Of a stretch of DNA of 11,360 bases, positions 1 through 7,204 are shown piece by piece. Positions within the stretch are counted from its first letter, which is position 1; every line of letters begins with the position of its first letter. Made by a program: the position numbers and the translations under genes. Location: NCBI GenBank assembly GCA_002170915.1, contig NHHQ01000004.1:1-11360 (forward strand), in the 5' to 3' direction. Under the pieces are notes generated by a model. The model worked only from the letters and a program-made list of their open reading frames with translations. It was not told the origin of the DNA and did not search any database. This DNA is from Rhodospirillaceae bacterium TMED167 (GTDB taxonomy: Bacteria > Pseudomonadota > Alphaproteobacteria > Rhodospirillales_A > UBA2165).

Positions 1-357
1 ACGGTGTTTGAATTGTTTCCTGATCTGGATCGCCTCAAAAAAATGCCGGCGACGTCCCTTTCTGGCGGCCAGCAGCAAATGGTCGCCTTTGGCCGAGCGC
101 TGATATCAAACCCGCGTCTTCTCATGTGTGACGAGGTCTCGTTGGGACTGGCGCCGACAATAATCAAGGACATTTATGGTATTTTCCCGGTAATCAAAGA
201 AGCCGGTACGTCGATCATGGTGGTCGAGCAAGATGTGCAGCGGGCGCTCTCAGTGGCCGATCGTGTCTACTGTTTTATGGAGGGCCGGGTAACCCTCACG
301 GGGAAACCCTCGGAACTAGATCCTGTGGACATCCGCCAGGCCTATTTTGGAACCTAG
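1..357 (+). CDS. livF: Branched-chain amino acid-type ABC transporter ATP-binding protein LivF, C-terminal part (5' end outside window)
   Basis: This is the C-terminal half of an ABC ATPase that energises a LivHM-type importer from the cytoplasmic face. The frame is open from base 1, and the ATG-less start fits a gene cut by the window edge; 118 residues are visible, against about 235 for a full LivF. The ABC signature LSGGQQQ lies at visible residues 20-26. The Walker B region ends in D44-E45 and runs into VSLGLAP, and E45 is the likely catalytic glutamate. The switch region reads VVEQDV, with Gln where most ABC ATPases have the H-loop His; the EQ form is usual in LivF. The Walker A motif is missing because it lies upstream. 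The Pro normally following DE (DEPS) is Val here, a mild oddity. LivH follows after about 85 bp, and livG is expected further upstream. LivF rather than LivG is chosen because it lacks the LivG-type C-terminus and sits directly before livH. Confidence 0.9.
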   Translation, partial: TVFELFPDLDRLKKMPATSLSGGQQQMVAFGRALISNPRLLMCDEVSLGLAPTIIKDIYGIFPVIKEAGTSIMVVEQDVQRALSVADRVYCFMEGRVTLTGKPSELDPVDIRQAYFGT

Positions 358-442
358 AAGTGATGATGATATTGTTGGATAGACAACAGAGATCGCTTCG
401 CCCCCAAAGGTGGGCCTCGTCACAGGTGCGGAGAATATCTTC

Positions 443-1312
443 ATGTTGAGCTGGGTGGACGCGATTTTACAGGGTACTCTGCTGGGCGGACTCTATGCTC
501 TTTTTGCGGCCGGTCTGTCGTTAATGTTCGGTGTCATGAGGCTCGTCAATCTTGCCCATGGGGATCTCATCGTGTTCGCTGCGTTTATCATTTTGTTTGT
601 GGCAGACTCCCTTGGCCTTAATATTTTTCTGGCAACGGCCGCAACACTGCCAATCATGTTTGTGGTCGGATATATGCTGCAGAAACAGCTCCTTAATCAA
701 ACATTGGGGAAAGATATCCTTCCGCCGCTTCTGGTGACCTTCGGAATTTCCATTATCATCCAGAACGGTCTTCTGGAGACGTTCACGGCCGACAGTCGGC
801 GTCTACAGGCGTTCGGTATCGAGACAATTTCGTTCCCTGTTGGCGGTGGAATCGCTGTCGGATTGTTGCCGGCCCTTACTTTCGTGACCGCTGTCCTCGC
901 CATCGTGTGCCTCAATTGGATGATGTACCGGACGGAGGTTGGTCGTGCCTTTCGGGCGACATCTGACGATCCGTCAACGGCGCAGCTCATGGGCATAGAT
1001 AACAACCGGGTATTTGCAATTGCTACCGGCATCTCTTTTGTGGTGATCACCCTCTCTGCACTTTATTTTGGCAATCGAGCCCAGTTTGATCCGACCATTG
1101 GCGCGTTTAGACTGTTGTACGCTTTTGAGGCTGTGATCATCGGGGGGCTTGGTAGTCTATGGGGCACGCTCGCTGGCGGTATCATTTTGGGAGTTGCGCA
1201 AACCATCGGCGCAAAGATTAACCCGGAATGGCAAATTCTATCTGGCCACGTTGTCTTTTTGATTGTTTTGGTTTTTCGGCCCCGCGGCCTCTTCCCGCGG
1301 TCGGTGGATTAG
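443..1312 (+). CDS. livH: Branched-chain amino acid-type ABC transporter permease LivH
   Basis: This is an inner-membrane permease subunit that pairs with LivM to form the pore of a LivFGHM/HAAT-family importer. The 289-residue length is normal for LivH. The N-terminus has the family pattern of a short lead followed by LYALFAAGLSLMFGVMR and NLAHGD (residues about 18-41). The cytoplasmic loop that contacts the ATPases reads GRAFRATSDDPSTAQLMGID (about 167-186). The re-entrant AVIIGGLGSLWGTLAGG segment is at about 230-246, and the C-terminus has FRPRGLFP. An in-frame GTG at 410 would add 11 residues. ATG at 443 is preferred because GGAG at 430-433 sits 9 bases upstream and because LivH proteins normally start just before this hydrophobic segment. 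It is followed 8 bp later by livM. The transported substrate cannot be read from the permease; a neighbouring hyi gene hints at something other than branched-chain amino acids. Confidence 0.92.
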   Translation: MLSWVDAILQGTLLGGLYALFAAGLSLMFGVMRLVNLAHGDLIVFAAFIILFVADSLGLNIFLATAATLPIMFVVGYMLQKQLLNQTLGKDILPPLLVTFGISIIIQNGLLETFTADSRRLQAFGIETISFPVGGGIAVGLLPALTFVTAVLAIVCLNWMMYRTEVGRAFRATSDDPSTAQLMGIDNNRVFAIATGISFVVITLSALYFGNRAQFDPTIGAFRLLYAFEAVIIGGLGSLWGTLAGGIILGVAQTIGAKINPEWQILSGHVVFLIVLVFRPRGLFPRSVD

Positions 1313-1320
1313 GGGGCGGC

Positions 1321-2412
1321 ATGAATGATATCGCTGAGAAGTCGCCCGTCTATACGGTAAAAACGCGCACGAAGGTGTCAACGTTTATGCTGATCGCGGG
1401 GGTTGTTGTCGTCTTGTTGCTTATTGCTGCGCCGGCACTAGTTTCTAGAAGCGCCATACAAGATTTGTTCTTCATACTTACCATGTTGGCGCTTGCGCAA
1501 TACTGGAACCTGCTTGCGGGTTATGCGGGGTTGGTCTCCGTTGGCCAGCAAGCCTTTGTCGGCATCGGCGGCTATACCATATTTGCCGCCGCGATTTTTC
1601 TCGGCATTGATCCCCTTATTGGAGTATTATTGGCGGGGGTCGTCGCAATGATTTTGGCGGTGCCGACGGCCTTTGTTATCTTCCGTTTACGAGGGGCTTA
1701 CTTCGCCATCGGTACCTGGGTGGCCGCAGAGGTCTTTCGTCTGCTCTTTGCTCAATGGAGAGCGTTGGGTGGTGGCACGGGTACTTCTCTGCCCCGAAGC
1801 GCCACCAAGGGTATTTGGGGGCAGGATTATATCAAGGACTTGTTCGGTGTGAAGAGCTCCGCTGCCCGGGACATCGAGGCCTATTGGATTGCGCTCTTCA
1901 TCGCCGTAGGGACCATTGTTCTGGTCTATTTCTTGTTGCGGTCCCGCCAGGGCCTCGCGCTCTCCGCCATCCGGGACGCGGAACCTGCCGCGGCCAGCCT
2001 GGGCGTAAAGAATTTTTGGACCAAATTCTGGATCTTTATCGTCGCTGCTTTTGGGACTGGCATGACGGGTGCCGTAATCTATTTTCAGAAAGCGCGGATT
2101 TCGCCAGATGCCGGGTTCTCTGTTATCGACTGGACAGCGTTTGTGGTATTCATCGTGGTGATCGGCGGCATTGGTACCATTGAAGGTCCTATTATTGGCG
2201 TGATCATTTTCTTTATACTTCAAAACTATCTGGCGGATTTCGGTACCTGGTACCTCATGCTGCTAGGGGGCATCGCAACTGCTGTAATGCTTATTTCTCC
2301 GCAAGGTGTTTGGGGGTGGATTGTTCAGAAATATGATCTCCAGCTTTTCCCGGTGCGTCGGCGGCTTGTTATTGGCACGCTAGAGAAAATGCCACAAGAC
2401 GGCGGCGAGTGA
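1321..2412 (+). CDS. livM: Branched-chain amino acid-type ABC transporter permease LivM
   Basis: This is the second inner-membrane permease subunit of the LivFGHM-type importer, 363 residues. It has a polar N-terminal tail of about 20 residues, then a first membrane helix (about 22-41). The LivM hallmark NLLAGYAGLVSVGQQAFVGIGGY is at about 63-85, and the ATPase-facing loop containing GLALSAIRDAEPAAASLGV is at about 211-229. A second inverted-topology half carries VVIGGIGTIEGPIIG at about 279-293. The C-terminus (SPQGVWG, then a basic tail) is typical. The open frame extends back to 1228, but ATG 1321 is chosen: it follows the livH stop by 8 bp, has a G-rich ribosome binding site (1312-1316), and removes a 31-residue lead that overlaps livH and looks nothing like LivM. 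The short gap suggests translational coupling to livH. Confidence 0.93.
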   Translation: MNDIAEKSPVYTVKTRTKVSTFMLIAGVVVVLLLIAAPALVSRSAIQDLFFILTMLALAQYWNLLAGYAGLVSVGQQAFVGIGGYTIFAAAIFLGIDPLIGVLLAGVVAMILAVPTAFVIFRLRGAYFAIGTWVAAEVFRLLFAQWRALGGGTGTSLPRSATKGIWGQDYIKDLFGVKSSAARDIEAYWIALFIAVGTIVLVYFLLRSRQGLALSAIRDAEPAAASLGVKNFWTKFWIFIVAAFGTGMTGAVIYFQKARISPDAGFSVIDWTAFVVFIVVIGGIGTIEGPIIGVIIFFILQNYLADFGTWYLMLLGGIATAVMLISPQGVWGWIVQKYDLQLFPVRRRLVIGTLEKMPQDGGE

Positions 2413-2477
2413 TCCGCATTTCCTTTGTCTGGAAGGACCGCTAAACTTTCGGTTCATTTTCTTCGTTCGGAGGGACC

Positions 2478-3251
2478 ATGCCCCGGTTTTCAAGCAACAT
2501 TTCCATGATGTTCCTGGAATATGATCTTCTGGACCGGTTCCAGGCCGCCCAAAATGCCGGATTTGGCGCGATTGAAATTCAATTTCCCTATGACACTCTG
2601 GTTGCGGATCTCTTAATCGCCAAAGAGGACGCCGCGGTCGATATCACCGTCTTAAATATCGGGGTCGGAGATTTGACTTCAGGCGGACCAGGCATTGCCG
2701 CTGTGCCAGGACGGGAAGATCATTTCAAGGTCGCCGTCGAGGAGGCCTACGATTACGCGGCCACCTTAAAGCCTATCACCATGAATGTGCTCAGCGGCTG
2801 GCCCTCCATGGAAGACTTCTCCCGGGAGCAGTGTTTGGATGTTCTGGCATCGAACCTGAATTATGCTGCGGCAGCGTTTGAGGATACCGGTGCGACGGTA
2901 CTCACAGAAGCGGTGAACGACAAGGACCGGCCCGGGTATCTCATCAACCATACGGCCGAAGCCCTCGATGTTATTGATCGTGCAGGGCATGCCAACCTGA
3001 AAATTGAGTATGACCTCTACCATATGCAAATTATGGAGGGGGATCTGATCAATACGCTCCGGGAGAATCTGGACCGGATTGGGAATATTCAGTTTGCTGA
3101 TACTCCCGGACGGCATGAGCCGGGAACAGGTGAGATCAACTTTCCTTATATCTTCGAAGCATTGGATGATATGGGATGGGAGGGTTATCTGGCGGCTGAG
3201 TATAATCCAACGGGCCGGACGGCAGACACATTGGGCTGGATGCTGGAATAG
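2478..3251 (+). CDS. hyi: Hydroxypyruvate isomerase family protein (Hyi/OtnI-like sugar-phosphate-isomerase-fold TIM barrel)
   Basis: The gene encodes a 257-residue cytoplasmic TIM-barrel isomerase; E. coli Hyi has about the same length. Hyi converts hydroxypyruvate to and from tartronate semialdehyde, and related OtnI enzymes isomerise 2-oxo-tetronates. The family pattern is visible end to end: RFSSNISMMF and EYDLLDRF (3-21), a PGRE motif (77-80), catalytic Glu144 in LTEAVN, metal-site residues in the EYDLYHMQIMEG block (177-188), QFADTPGRHEPGTGEI (205-220), and the second catalytic Glu241 in AAEYNP. E144 and E241 match the glutamate pair known as E143/E240 in E. coli Hyi. One loop differs: where E. 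coli Hyi (from memory) has NLPAGDW, this protein has NIGVGDL at 60-66, so substrate preference may be shifted. A strong ribosome binding site (GGAGGG, 2469-2474) supports this start. It lies between livM and an EamA permease in the same direction. Substrate assignment is by family only. Confidence 0.87.
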   Translation: MPRFSSNISMMFLEYDLLDRFQAAQNAGFGAIEIQFPYDTLVADLLIAKEDAAVDITVLNIGVGDLTSGGPGIAAVPGREDHFKVAVEEAYDYAATLKPITMNVLSGWPSMEDFSREQCLDVLASNLNYAAAAFEDTGATVLTEAVNDKDRPGYLINHTAEALDVIDRAGHANLKIEYDLYHMQIMEGDLINTLRENLDRIGNIQFADTPGRHEPGTGEINFPYIFEALDDMGWEGYLAAEYNPTGRTADTLGWMLE

Positions 3252-3261
3252 GCGATCCCCG

Positions 3262-4155
3262 GTGAAAAAAGAACCTCCTCCGACGCCGATATGGTGGGTT
3301 GTTTTTGTGCTCTGCGTGGCCGGGAGCTTCGCGGCCAACTCAACCCTGGCCAAGCTGTCATATGACCATGGGGCGACGCCGCTCTCAGTGCTGACGTGGC
3401 GCAGCGGTTTGGCAGCCCTCGGCGTGTTTTTGGTTTTGACGATATGGCGAGTGCCCCGGAAATTGCTCGCGCGTCAACGCTGGACCGCTTTCGCAATGGG
3501 AGCCATCGTCGCCACATACTCCTATGGTCTTTTGGGGGCCATGGAACACATACCTGTCGCCCTCGCGGTTTTGACGTTTTATCTGTATCCCCTGCTGACC
3601 AGTTTGGGTGCTTGGGCAAGTGGCCAAGAGAGTATGACGGCCAGAACGTTTCTATGTCTGATTGCCGCCTTTATCGGTCTGGCTATCGCGTTGGAGATTA
3701 CAGGGGACTTTAATATGATCGGTGTGTCCATGGCAGCGGGCGCGGCGGTCCTGATCACCGTTCTGCTGCTGATGGCCAATCGGATGGTGAGCGGTGTGGA
3801 CTCACGGGTTATGAGCTTGCACATGATGACGTCTGCGACGGTTGTCTACATCACCGTCGACATTGTGTTTCAGGAATTCCCATTGCCCTCATCCATTACC
3901 GGTATGCTCGCGTTCCTCGGCTCCGGAGTATTCTATTCTTTTGCCATGATCGGTATGTTCGTAGGTATTGCCAAAATCGGCGCCGTCCGGACCACCATGT
4001 TTATGAATTTCGAGCCGGTCTCCAGTATCTTTTTCGGAATGGTGATCTTGGGTCAGTTTCTGGCTCCGTTCCAATTGGCCGGTGCGGGGCTCGTCATTGT
4101 GGCAATTGTGACGGCGGCCGTGGGCAAGCGGTCGGCCGCAAAAACAGATAACTGA
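3262..4155 (+). CDS. DMT superfamily permease, EamA (RhaT/YdcZ-like) domain protein
   Basis: This is an inner-membrane transporter of 297 residues, the usual size for ten-helix DMT/EamA proteins, which most often export metabolites or amino acids. Two EamA repeats are visible: about residues 11-145, with helices containing VVFVLCVAGSFAANSTL and VALAVLTFYLYPLLTSLGA, and about 152-287, ending in the classic EPVSSIFFGMVILGQFL block (251-267) followed by a last helix. The open frame runs back to 3079 inside hyi, but that part is polar, unrelated to EamA proteins and overlaps hyi by 170 bp. GTG at 3262, 10 bp after the hyi stop, gives a normal N-terminus (MKKEPPPTPIWW), although no good ribosome binding site precedes it, so translation is probably coupled to hyi. 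Substrate is unknown. Its tail is 2 bp from the tail of the opposing aldolase-like gene. Confidence 0.86.
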   Translation: MKKEPPPTPIWWVVFVLCVAGSFAANSTLAKLSYDHGATPLSVLTWRSGLAALGVFLVLTIWRVPRKLLARQRWTAFAMGAIVATYSYGLLGAMEHIPVALAVLTFYLYPLLTSLGAWASGQESMTARTFLCLIAAFIGLAIALEITGDFNMIGVSMAAGAAVLITVLLLMANRMVSGVDSRVMSLHMMTSATVVYITVDIVFQEFPLPSSITGMLAFLGSGVFYSFAMIGMFVGIAKIGAVRTTMFMNFEPVSSIFFGMVILGQFLAPFQLAGAGLVIVAIVTAAVGKRSAAKTDN

Positions 4156-4157
4156 CT

Positions 4158-5300
4158 CTATAGTACCCCCCGAGCGTCGATCCGCCAAATGGCGGTCAAT
4201 TTGTTCCCTCGCACGCAGTGTAAGTGGTCGTGCAAGTTAACGGTCGGGTCGCAATGCGGCGTGACGAGGGTGACCGGGGAGCCCAGCGCGGGTGTTTCGT
4301 TGGTCCCTAGAGCCAAGCTCATCTTGCCGTGTTCGTCACCAAACCAGTCGTAGGCCGCGCCGGGAAATGTCTTGTCTTGAATTTTGGGAAGCGGACCATC
4401 GGTCGCAAAGCATTTAAACCCGCCGTTGAGGGTCACCATGCCGGCCGCATTGTTGCTTACGATACTGCATTGCATAAAAAGCGAAGTTTCGAAGGGGCTG
4501 GGGGCATCTTTTCGAAGCGTGACCAGATTATACTCCACATCCATCAGCGCATAAGATCCGGTTTGGAGTTCCGTGAACAGGCCAAGGTCTCTGTCGATAT
4601 CATGAGTGCCGGTTCCCCCGCCAGTTACGATGTCGGGCTTTAAACCAGCCCTAGAAAGCTGTGCTAAGGCATCCCGCAGGATGTTCATTTGCCTGTTATA
4701 AATATTCTGTCGTTCGTCATAACTCTCAATATGTTGCACCCTGCCCGAGTAGGCCTGAATACCGCGGAAACGGGTGTGGGGGTGGTCCGCAATTTGCTGG
4801 GCTAAAGCCACCGCCGCTTGCGGCGAGGCAGTCCCCGTTCGATGCATGCCGACATCCAGGTCCACTAACAAATCAAGGACCATGCCCTCCCTCCGCGCGG
4901 TCTCAGCCAGCTCCAGGTGATTGATTGGGTTGTCGGTGACCAGCATCACGCGCTCGCCCGTTTTAGCCAGGGATGCGATGGAGTTCACCCGGCGCGCGCC
5001 AACAATAGGGGATGTTACAAGGACACCAGGCACGCCGGCGCCAATCATCACCTCCGCTTCTTTCAGGGTTGCGCAGCAGACACCAACAGCGCCAGCCGCA
5101 ATTTGTCGCTTTGCAATTTCCGAACATTTGTGGGACTTCGCGTGGGGCCGCATGCGCAAGCCCGCCTGCCCGCAGAACATAGTGAGGGCGTCCAAATTTC
5201 TATCGAACGCATTGAGGTCGAGAATGAGCGCAGGCGTCGCGAGCGCATCCCTTGAGCCGGGGATACCCACCAGTTCTTTATTGGGCCCCAGGTCAGTCAT
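4158..5300 (-). CDS. D-threonine aldolase-like PLP enzyme (alanine racemase N-terminal fold, DSD1 family)
   Basis: This is a cytoplasmic fold-type III PLP enzyme of 380 residues. The family includes D-threonine aldolase (3-hydroxy-amino acid to glycine plus aldehyde), beta-hydroxyaspartate aldolase and D-serine dehydratase. The PLP-binding lysine is K55 in RPHAKSHKC. The phosphate-binding glycine loop GGGTGT is at 227-232, TELQTGSYALMDVEY at 243-257, DEHG at 322-325, and the C-terminal metal site reads PHCDPTVNLHD (348-358). The ligands H349 and D351 (His-x-Asp) resemble those of metal-dependent D-threonine/hydroxyaspartate aldolases, whereas D-serine dehydratases carry His-x-Cys; this favours an aldolase. 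The C-terminal ...IWRIDARG also fits the aldolase branch. It begins 9 bp after the dctM stop, so it should be the last gene of the TRAP operon and may act on the imported compound. ATG 5300 is used; its ribosome binding site is weak. Exact substrate and stereochemistry are not readable. Confidence 0.85.
   Translation of the reverse strand: MTDLGPNKELVGIPGSRDALATPALILDLNAFDRNLDALTMFCGQAGLRMRPHAKSHKCSEIAKRQIAAGAVGVCCATLKEAEVMIGAGVPGVLVTSPIVGARRVNSIASLAKTGERVMLVTDNPINHLELAETARREGMVLDLLVDLDVGMHRTGTASPQAAVALAQQIADHPHTRFRGIQAYSGRVQHIESYDERQNIYNRQMNILRDALAQLSRAGLKPDIVTGGGTGTHDIDRDLGLFTELQTGSYALMDVEYNLVTLRKDAPSPFETSLFMQCSIVSNNAAGMVTLNGGFKCFATDGPLPKIQDKTFPGAAYDWFGDEHGKMSLALGTNETPALGSPVTLVTPHCDPTVNLHDHLHCVRGNKLTAIWRIDARGVL
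4182..4205 (+). terminator. Possible weak intrinsic terminator for the + strand operon, inside the opposing gene's 3' coding end
   Basis: A perfect 5-bp GC stem CCGCC/GGCGG (4182-4186 with 4191-4195, loop AAAT) is followed on the + strand by TCAATTTGTT. It lies about 27 bp after the EamA permease stop and inside the last codons of the convergent aldolase-like gene. The tail is only partly T-rich and the stem is short, so this is tentative. No equivalent T-run exists on the - strand side. Confidence 0.3.
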
Positions 5301-5309
5301 GGCTGGACG

Positions 5310-6617
5310 TTACGTACCAAACATGGCGTTGGGCAGATACAGTGCAATTTGCGGCCATTGCATGAGGAACGCCAAGGTAACGGCCATCGCAATCCAGAAT
5401 GGCCAGATGCCCCGAAAAATAGTGCCCATGGGCACGTCCGGAGCGACACTTTTTACAACAAAGACATTGACGCCAACTGGCGGGCTGATAAGGCCCATTT
5501 CCAGCACAATCACGACCATCACACCGAACCATATAGGGTCGAACCCGAGTTCCAGGATCACGGGCAGCGTGATGTGCAGGGTGAGTACGAGCATGGCGAG
5601 GCCTTCCAGGAAAGTGCCCAGGAAAATATAGGTCGCCAGAATGATGATCAGGATTCCATATCGGCCGACATCCAAACCGGTCAAGAAACTGACAATGTTC
5701 GCCGGTATCTCTGTCAATGCCATAAAGGGAATGAAGACAAAGGCGCCGATCAGGATCATGAACACGGTGGCGGAGGTGCCCATGGTTTGCAGAATGACCC
5801 AGCGGAAACTCCCCCAATTGAGCGTTCCCTTGGTGAGAGCCACGATCAACGTGAGGGTCGCTCCTACCCCGGATGCCTCAACTGGCGTAAAGATGCCTAT
5901 AAAGAGCCCGCCAATGGTAATTAGTACAATGCCGATCATGACACATGCCCGGCCGAGCGATTTAATTCGGACGTCAAAGGATGCACGTTCCGCTTTGGGC
6001 CCCATCTCCGGCCTGAGGGTCGTGACAATGTAAATTGCGAGAATGAACAGAGCAGTCATCAAAAGGCCTGGGAATACGCCCGCCATAAATAGCCTTCCGA
6101 TGGATTCTTCTGTCAGGATGGCATAGATGATCATGCCCGTGGAGGGTGGGATAAGAATGCCTAATGTGCCGCCTGCAGCTACGGCGCCGGTGGCGAGACT
6201 GTCTCCATATTTATAGCGTTTCATTTCCGGTAGGGCGACGCGGCCCATAGTGACGGCTGAAGCGATGGAGGAACCACTGAGTGCTGCAAATCCCGCGCAT
6301 CCGCCGATGGTTGCGGACGCGAGGCCACCCCGATAATGTCCGAGCCATGCATAGGCGGCAGCGTATAGATCTTTGCTGATGCCGGAGACCCCAGCCAGGT
6401 TGCCCATGAGGATAAACAACGGCACGACGATGAGCGTTTCCGTCGTAGAAATTTCAAAGGCTTCGCCGCCCAGTGTGGAAAGGGCCGCAGGCAGGCCGCT
6501 GATGGAGATCGTGCCAAAAAAACCAACCACCATCATGGCCATGGCCACCGGCATGCGGAGAGCCAGAAATAGGAATAAAAAGATAAGGCCGACGGCGCCA
6601 ATGGCGGTTGCGGACAT
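5310..6617 (-). CDS. dctM: TRAP transporter large permease subunit DctM
   Basis: This is the large (about 12-helix) inner-membrane subunit of a tripartite ATP-independent periplasmic transporter, which uses ion gradients to import the ligand delivered by DctP. The 435-residue length is normal. Diagnostic blocks are GCAGFAALSGSSIASAVTMG (106-125), GGTLGILIPPST (149-160), FTPVEASGVG (243-252) and EMGLISPPVGVNVFV (373-387), corresponding to the two repeats with their SGSS and PPS/PPVG re-entrant regions. The gene starts 15 bp after the dctQ stop, with GAGAG about 10 bases upstream of the ATG. Gene order P-Q-M followed by a catabolic enzyme is a common TRAP layout. The sequence gives no substrate information by itself. 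Confidence 0.95.
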   Translation of the reverse strand: MSATAIGAVGLIFLFLFLALRMPVAMAMMVVGFFGTISISGLPAALSTLGGEAFEISTTETLIVVPLFILMGNLAGVSGISKDLYAAAYAWLGHYRGGLASATIGGCAGFAALSGSSIASAVTMGRVALPEMKRYKYGDSLATGAVAAGGTLGILIPPSTGMIIYAILTEESIGRLFMAGVFPGLLMTALFILAIYIVTTLRPEMGPKAERASFDVRIKSLGRACVMIGIVLITIGGLFIGIFTPVEASGVGATLTLIVALTKGTLNWGSFRWVILQTMGTSATVFMILIGAFVFIPFMALTEIPANIVSFLTGLDVGRYGILIIILATYIFLGTFLEGLAMLVLTLHITLPVILELGFDPIWFGVMVVIVLEMGLISPPVGVNVFVVKSVAPDVPMGTIFRGIWPFWIAMAVTLAFLMQWPQIALYLPNAMFGT

Positions 6618-6632
6618 GTGGGTGGCTCTCTC

Positions 6633-7172
6633 TTATTCTTCTTCGAGAGCGTCTTGCCGGTGGCTGACTTTATAGCCCCGGATATGGGAATAGATTTCCG
6701 CAATCAAGACGATGCCGTAAAATGCCATGCCGCAAGCCAATGCCATGAAGAACGGTCCAAAGGGAATGGTCAAGGATCCCGAGGCTTCTCCATAATCCGC
6801 CGCATTGATGCCGTTAATCACCAATTGCCAGGACAAAATGGCAAGCATCACTACGCCGATCATCTTGACGATGATGTCCGTCCAGCGGGTAATTTTCGGT
6901 CCGCCAATAGTATCGAGAATTTCGACGGCGACCTGACCGCCCGTCCGCCCGCTGTGGGCGACCGAAAACGTGACCACGGCCAGAAGCAGGAGTTGCTTGA
7001 AATCGCTCGCTCCAAAAATGGGCGAGTTTAAGGCATAGCGGAACCCGACTGCTGTAATCGTAAGTGCGCCGAGCGCCAGCAGCGCCGCGCCCCCAAGATA
7101 TAAAGAAATGGGACGAACCACCCTGTCGACAATGTCGAGTACTGGATCCGTCCCTTCTTTACCGTCAGACAT
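6633..7172 (-). CDS. dctQ: TRAP transporter small permease subunit DctQ
   Basis: This is the small four-helix membrane subunit of the TRAP transporter, which forms a complex with DctM. It has 179 residues, within the usual 160-200 range. Hydrophobic segments are visible at about 22-44, 58-72, 98-119 and 138-160. Family features include the FRY motif (44-46) after helix 1, the acidic residue D57 before helix 2, and the GRTGGQVAVEIL segment (75-86) where relatives have a GGH-V-VD-like loop. The C-terminus is short and acidic (ALEEE). It lies 32 bp after dctP and 15 bp before dctM, and the start has AAGG about 9 bases upstream. DctQ proteins diverge fast, so the call rests partly on position between dctP and dctM. 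Confidence 0.9.
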   Translation of the reverse strand: MSDGKEGTDPVLDIVDRVVRPISLYLGGAALLALGALTITAVGFRYALNSPIFGASDFKQLLLLAVVTFSVAHSGRTGGQVAVEILDTIGGPKITRWTDIIVKMIGVVMLAILSWQLVINGINAADYGEASGSLTIPFGPFFMALACGMAFYGIVLIAEIYSHIRGYKVSHRQDALEEE

Positions 7173-7204
7173 AATCTATGCCTTGTTGTGCGACTTGACT
7201 GGCC

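Noticed and set aside
410..442. GTG start for livH at 410, adding 11 residues
   Set aside because: No good ribosome binding site precedes it, and ATG 443 has GGAG at the right distance and gives the usual LivH N-terminus.
1282..1300. GC-rich hairpin CCGCGG...CCGCGG at the livH 3' end as a possible regulatory structure
   Set aside because: It encodes the conserved RPRGLFP motif of LivH, has no T-run and is most simply a codon-use by-product.
1687..2223. 178-codon open frame on the - strand inside livM
   Set aside because: It is a shadow of livM; its translation is polar and low-complexity with no recognisable family, while livM is conserved throughout.
3079..3261. 61-codon N-terminal extension of the EamA permease into hyi
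   Set aside because: The extension is unrelated to EamA proteins and fully overlaps conserved hyi coding sequence.
4921..5631. 236-codon + strand open frame across the aldolase-like and dctM genes
   Set aside because: It spans two well-supported genes on the opposite strand and its translation is rich in Ser/Thr/Arg/Ile with no domain.
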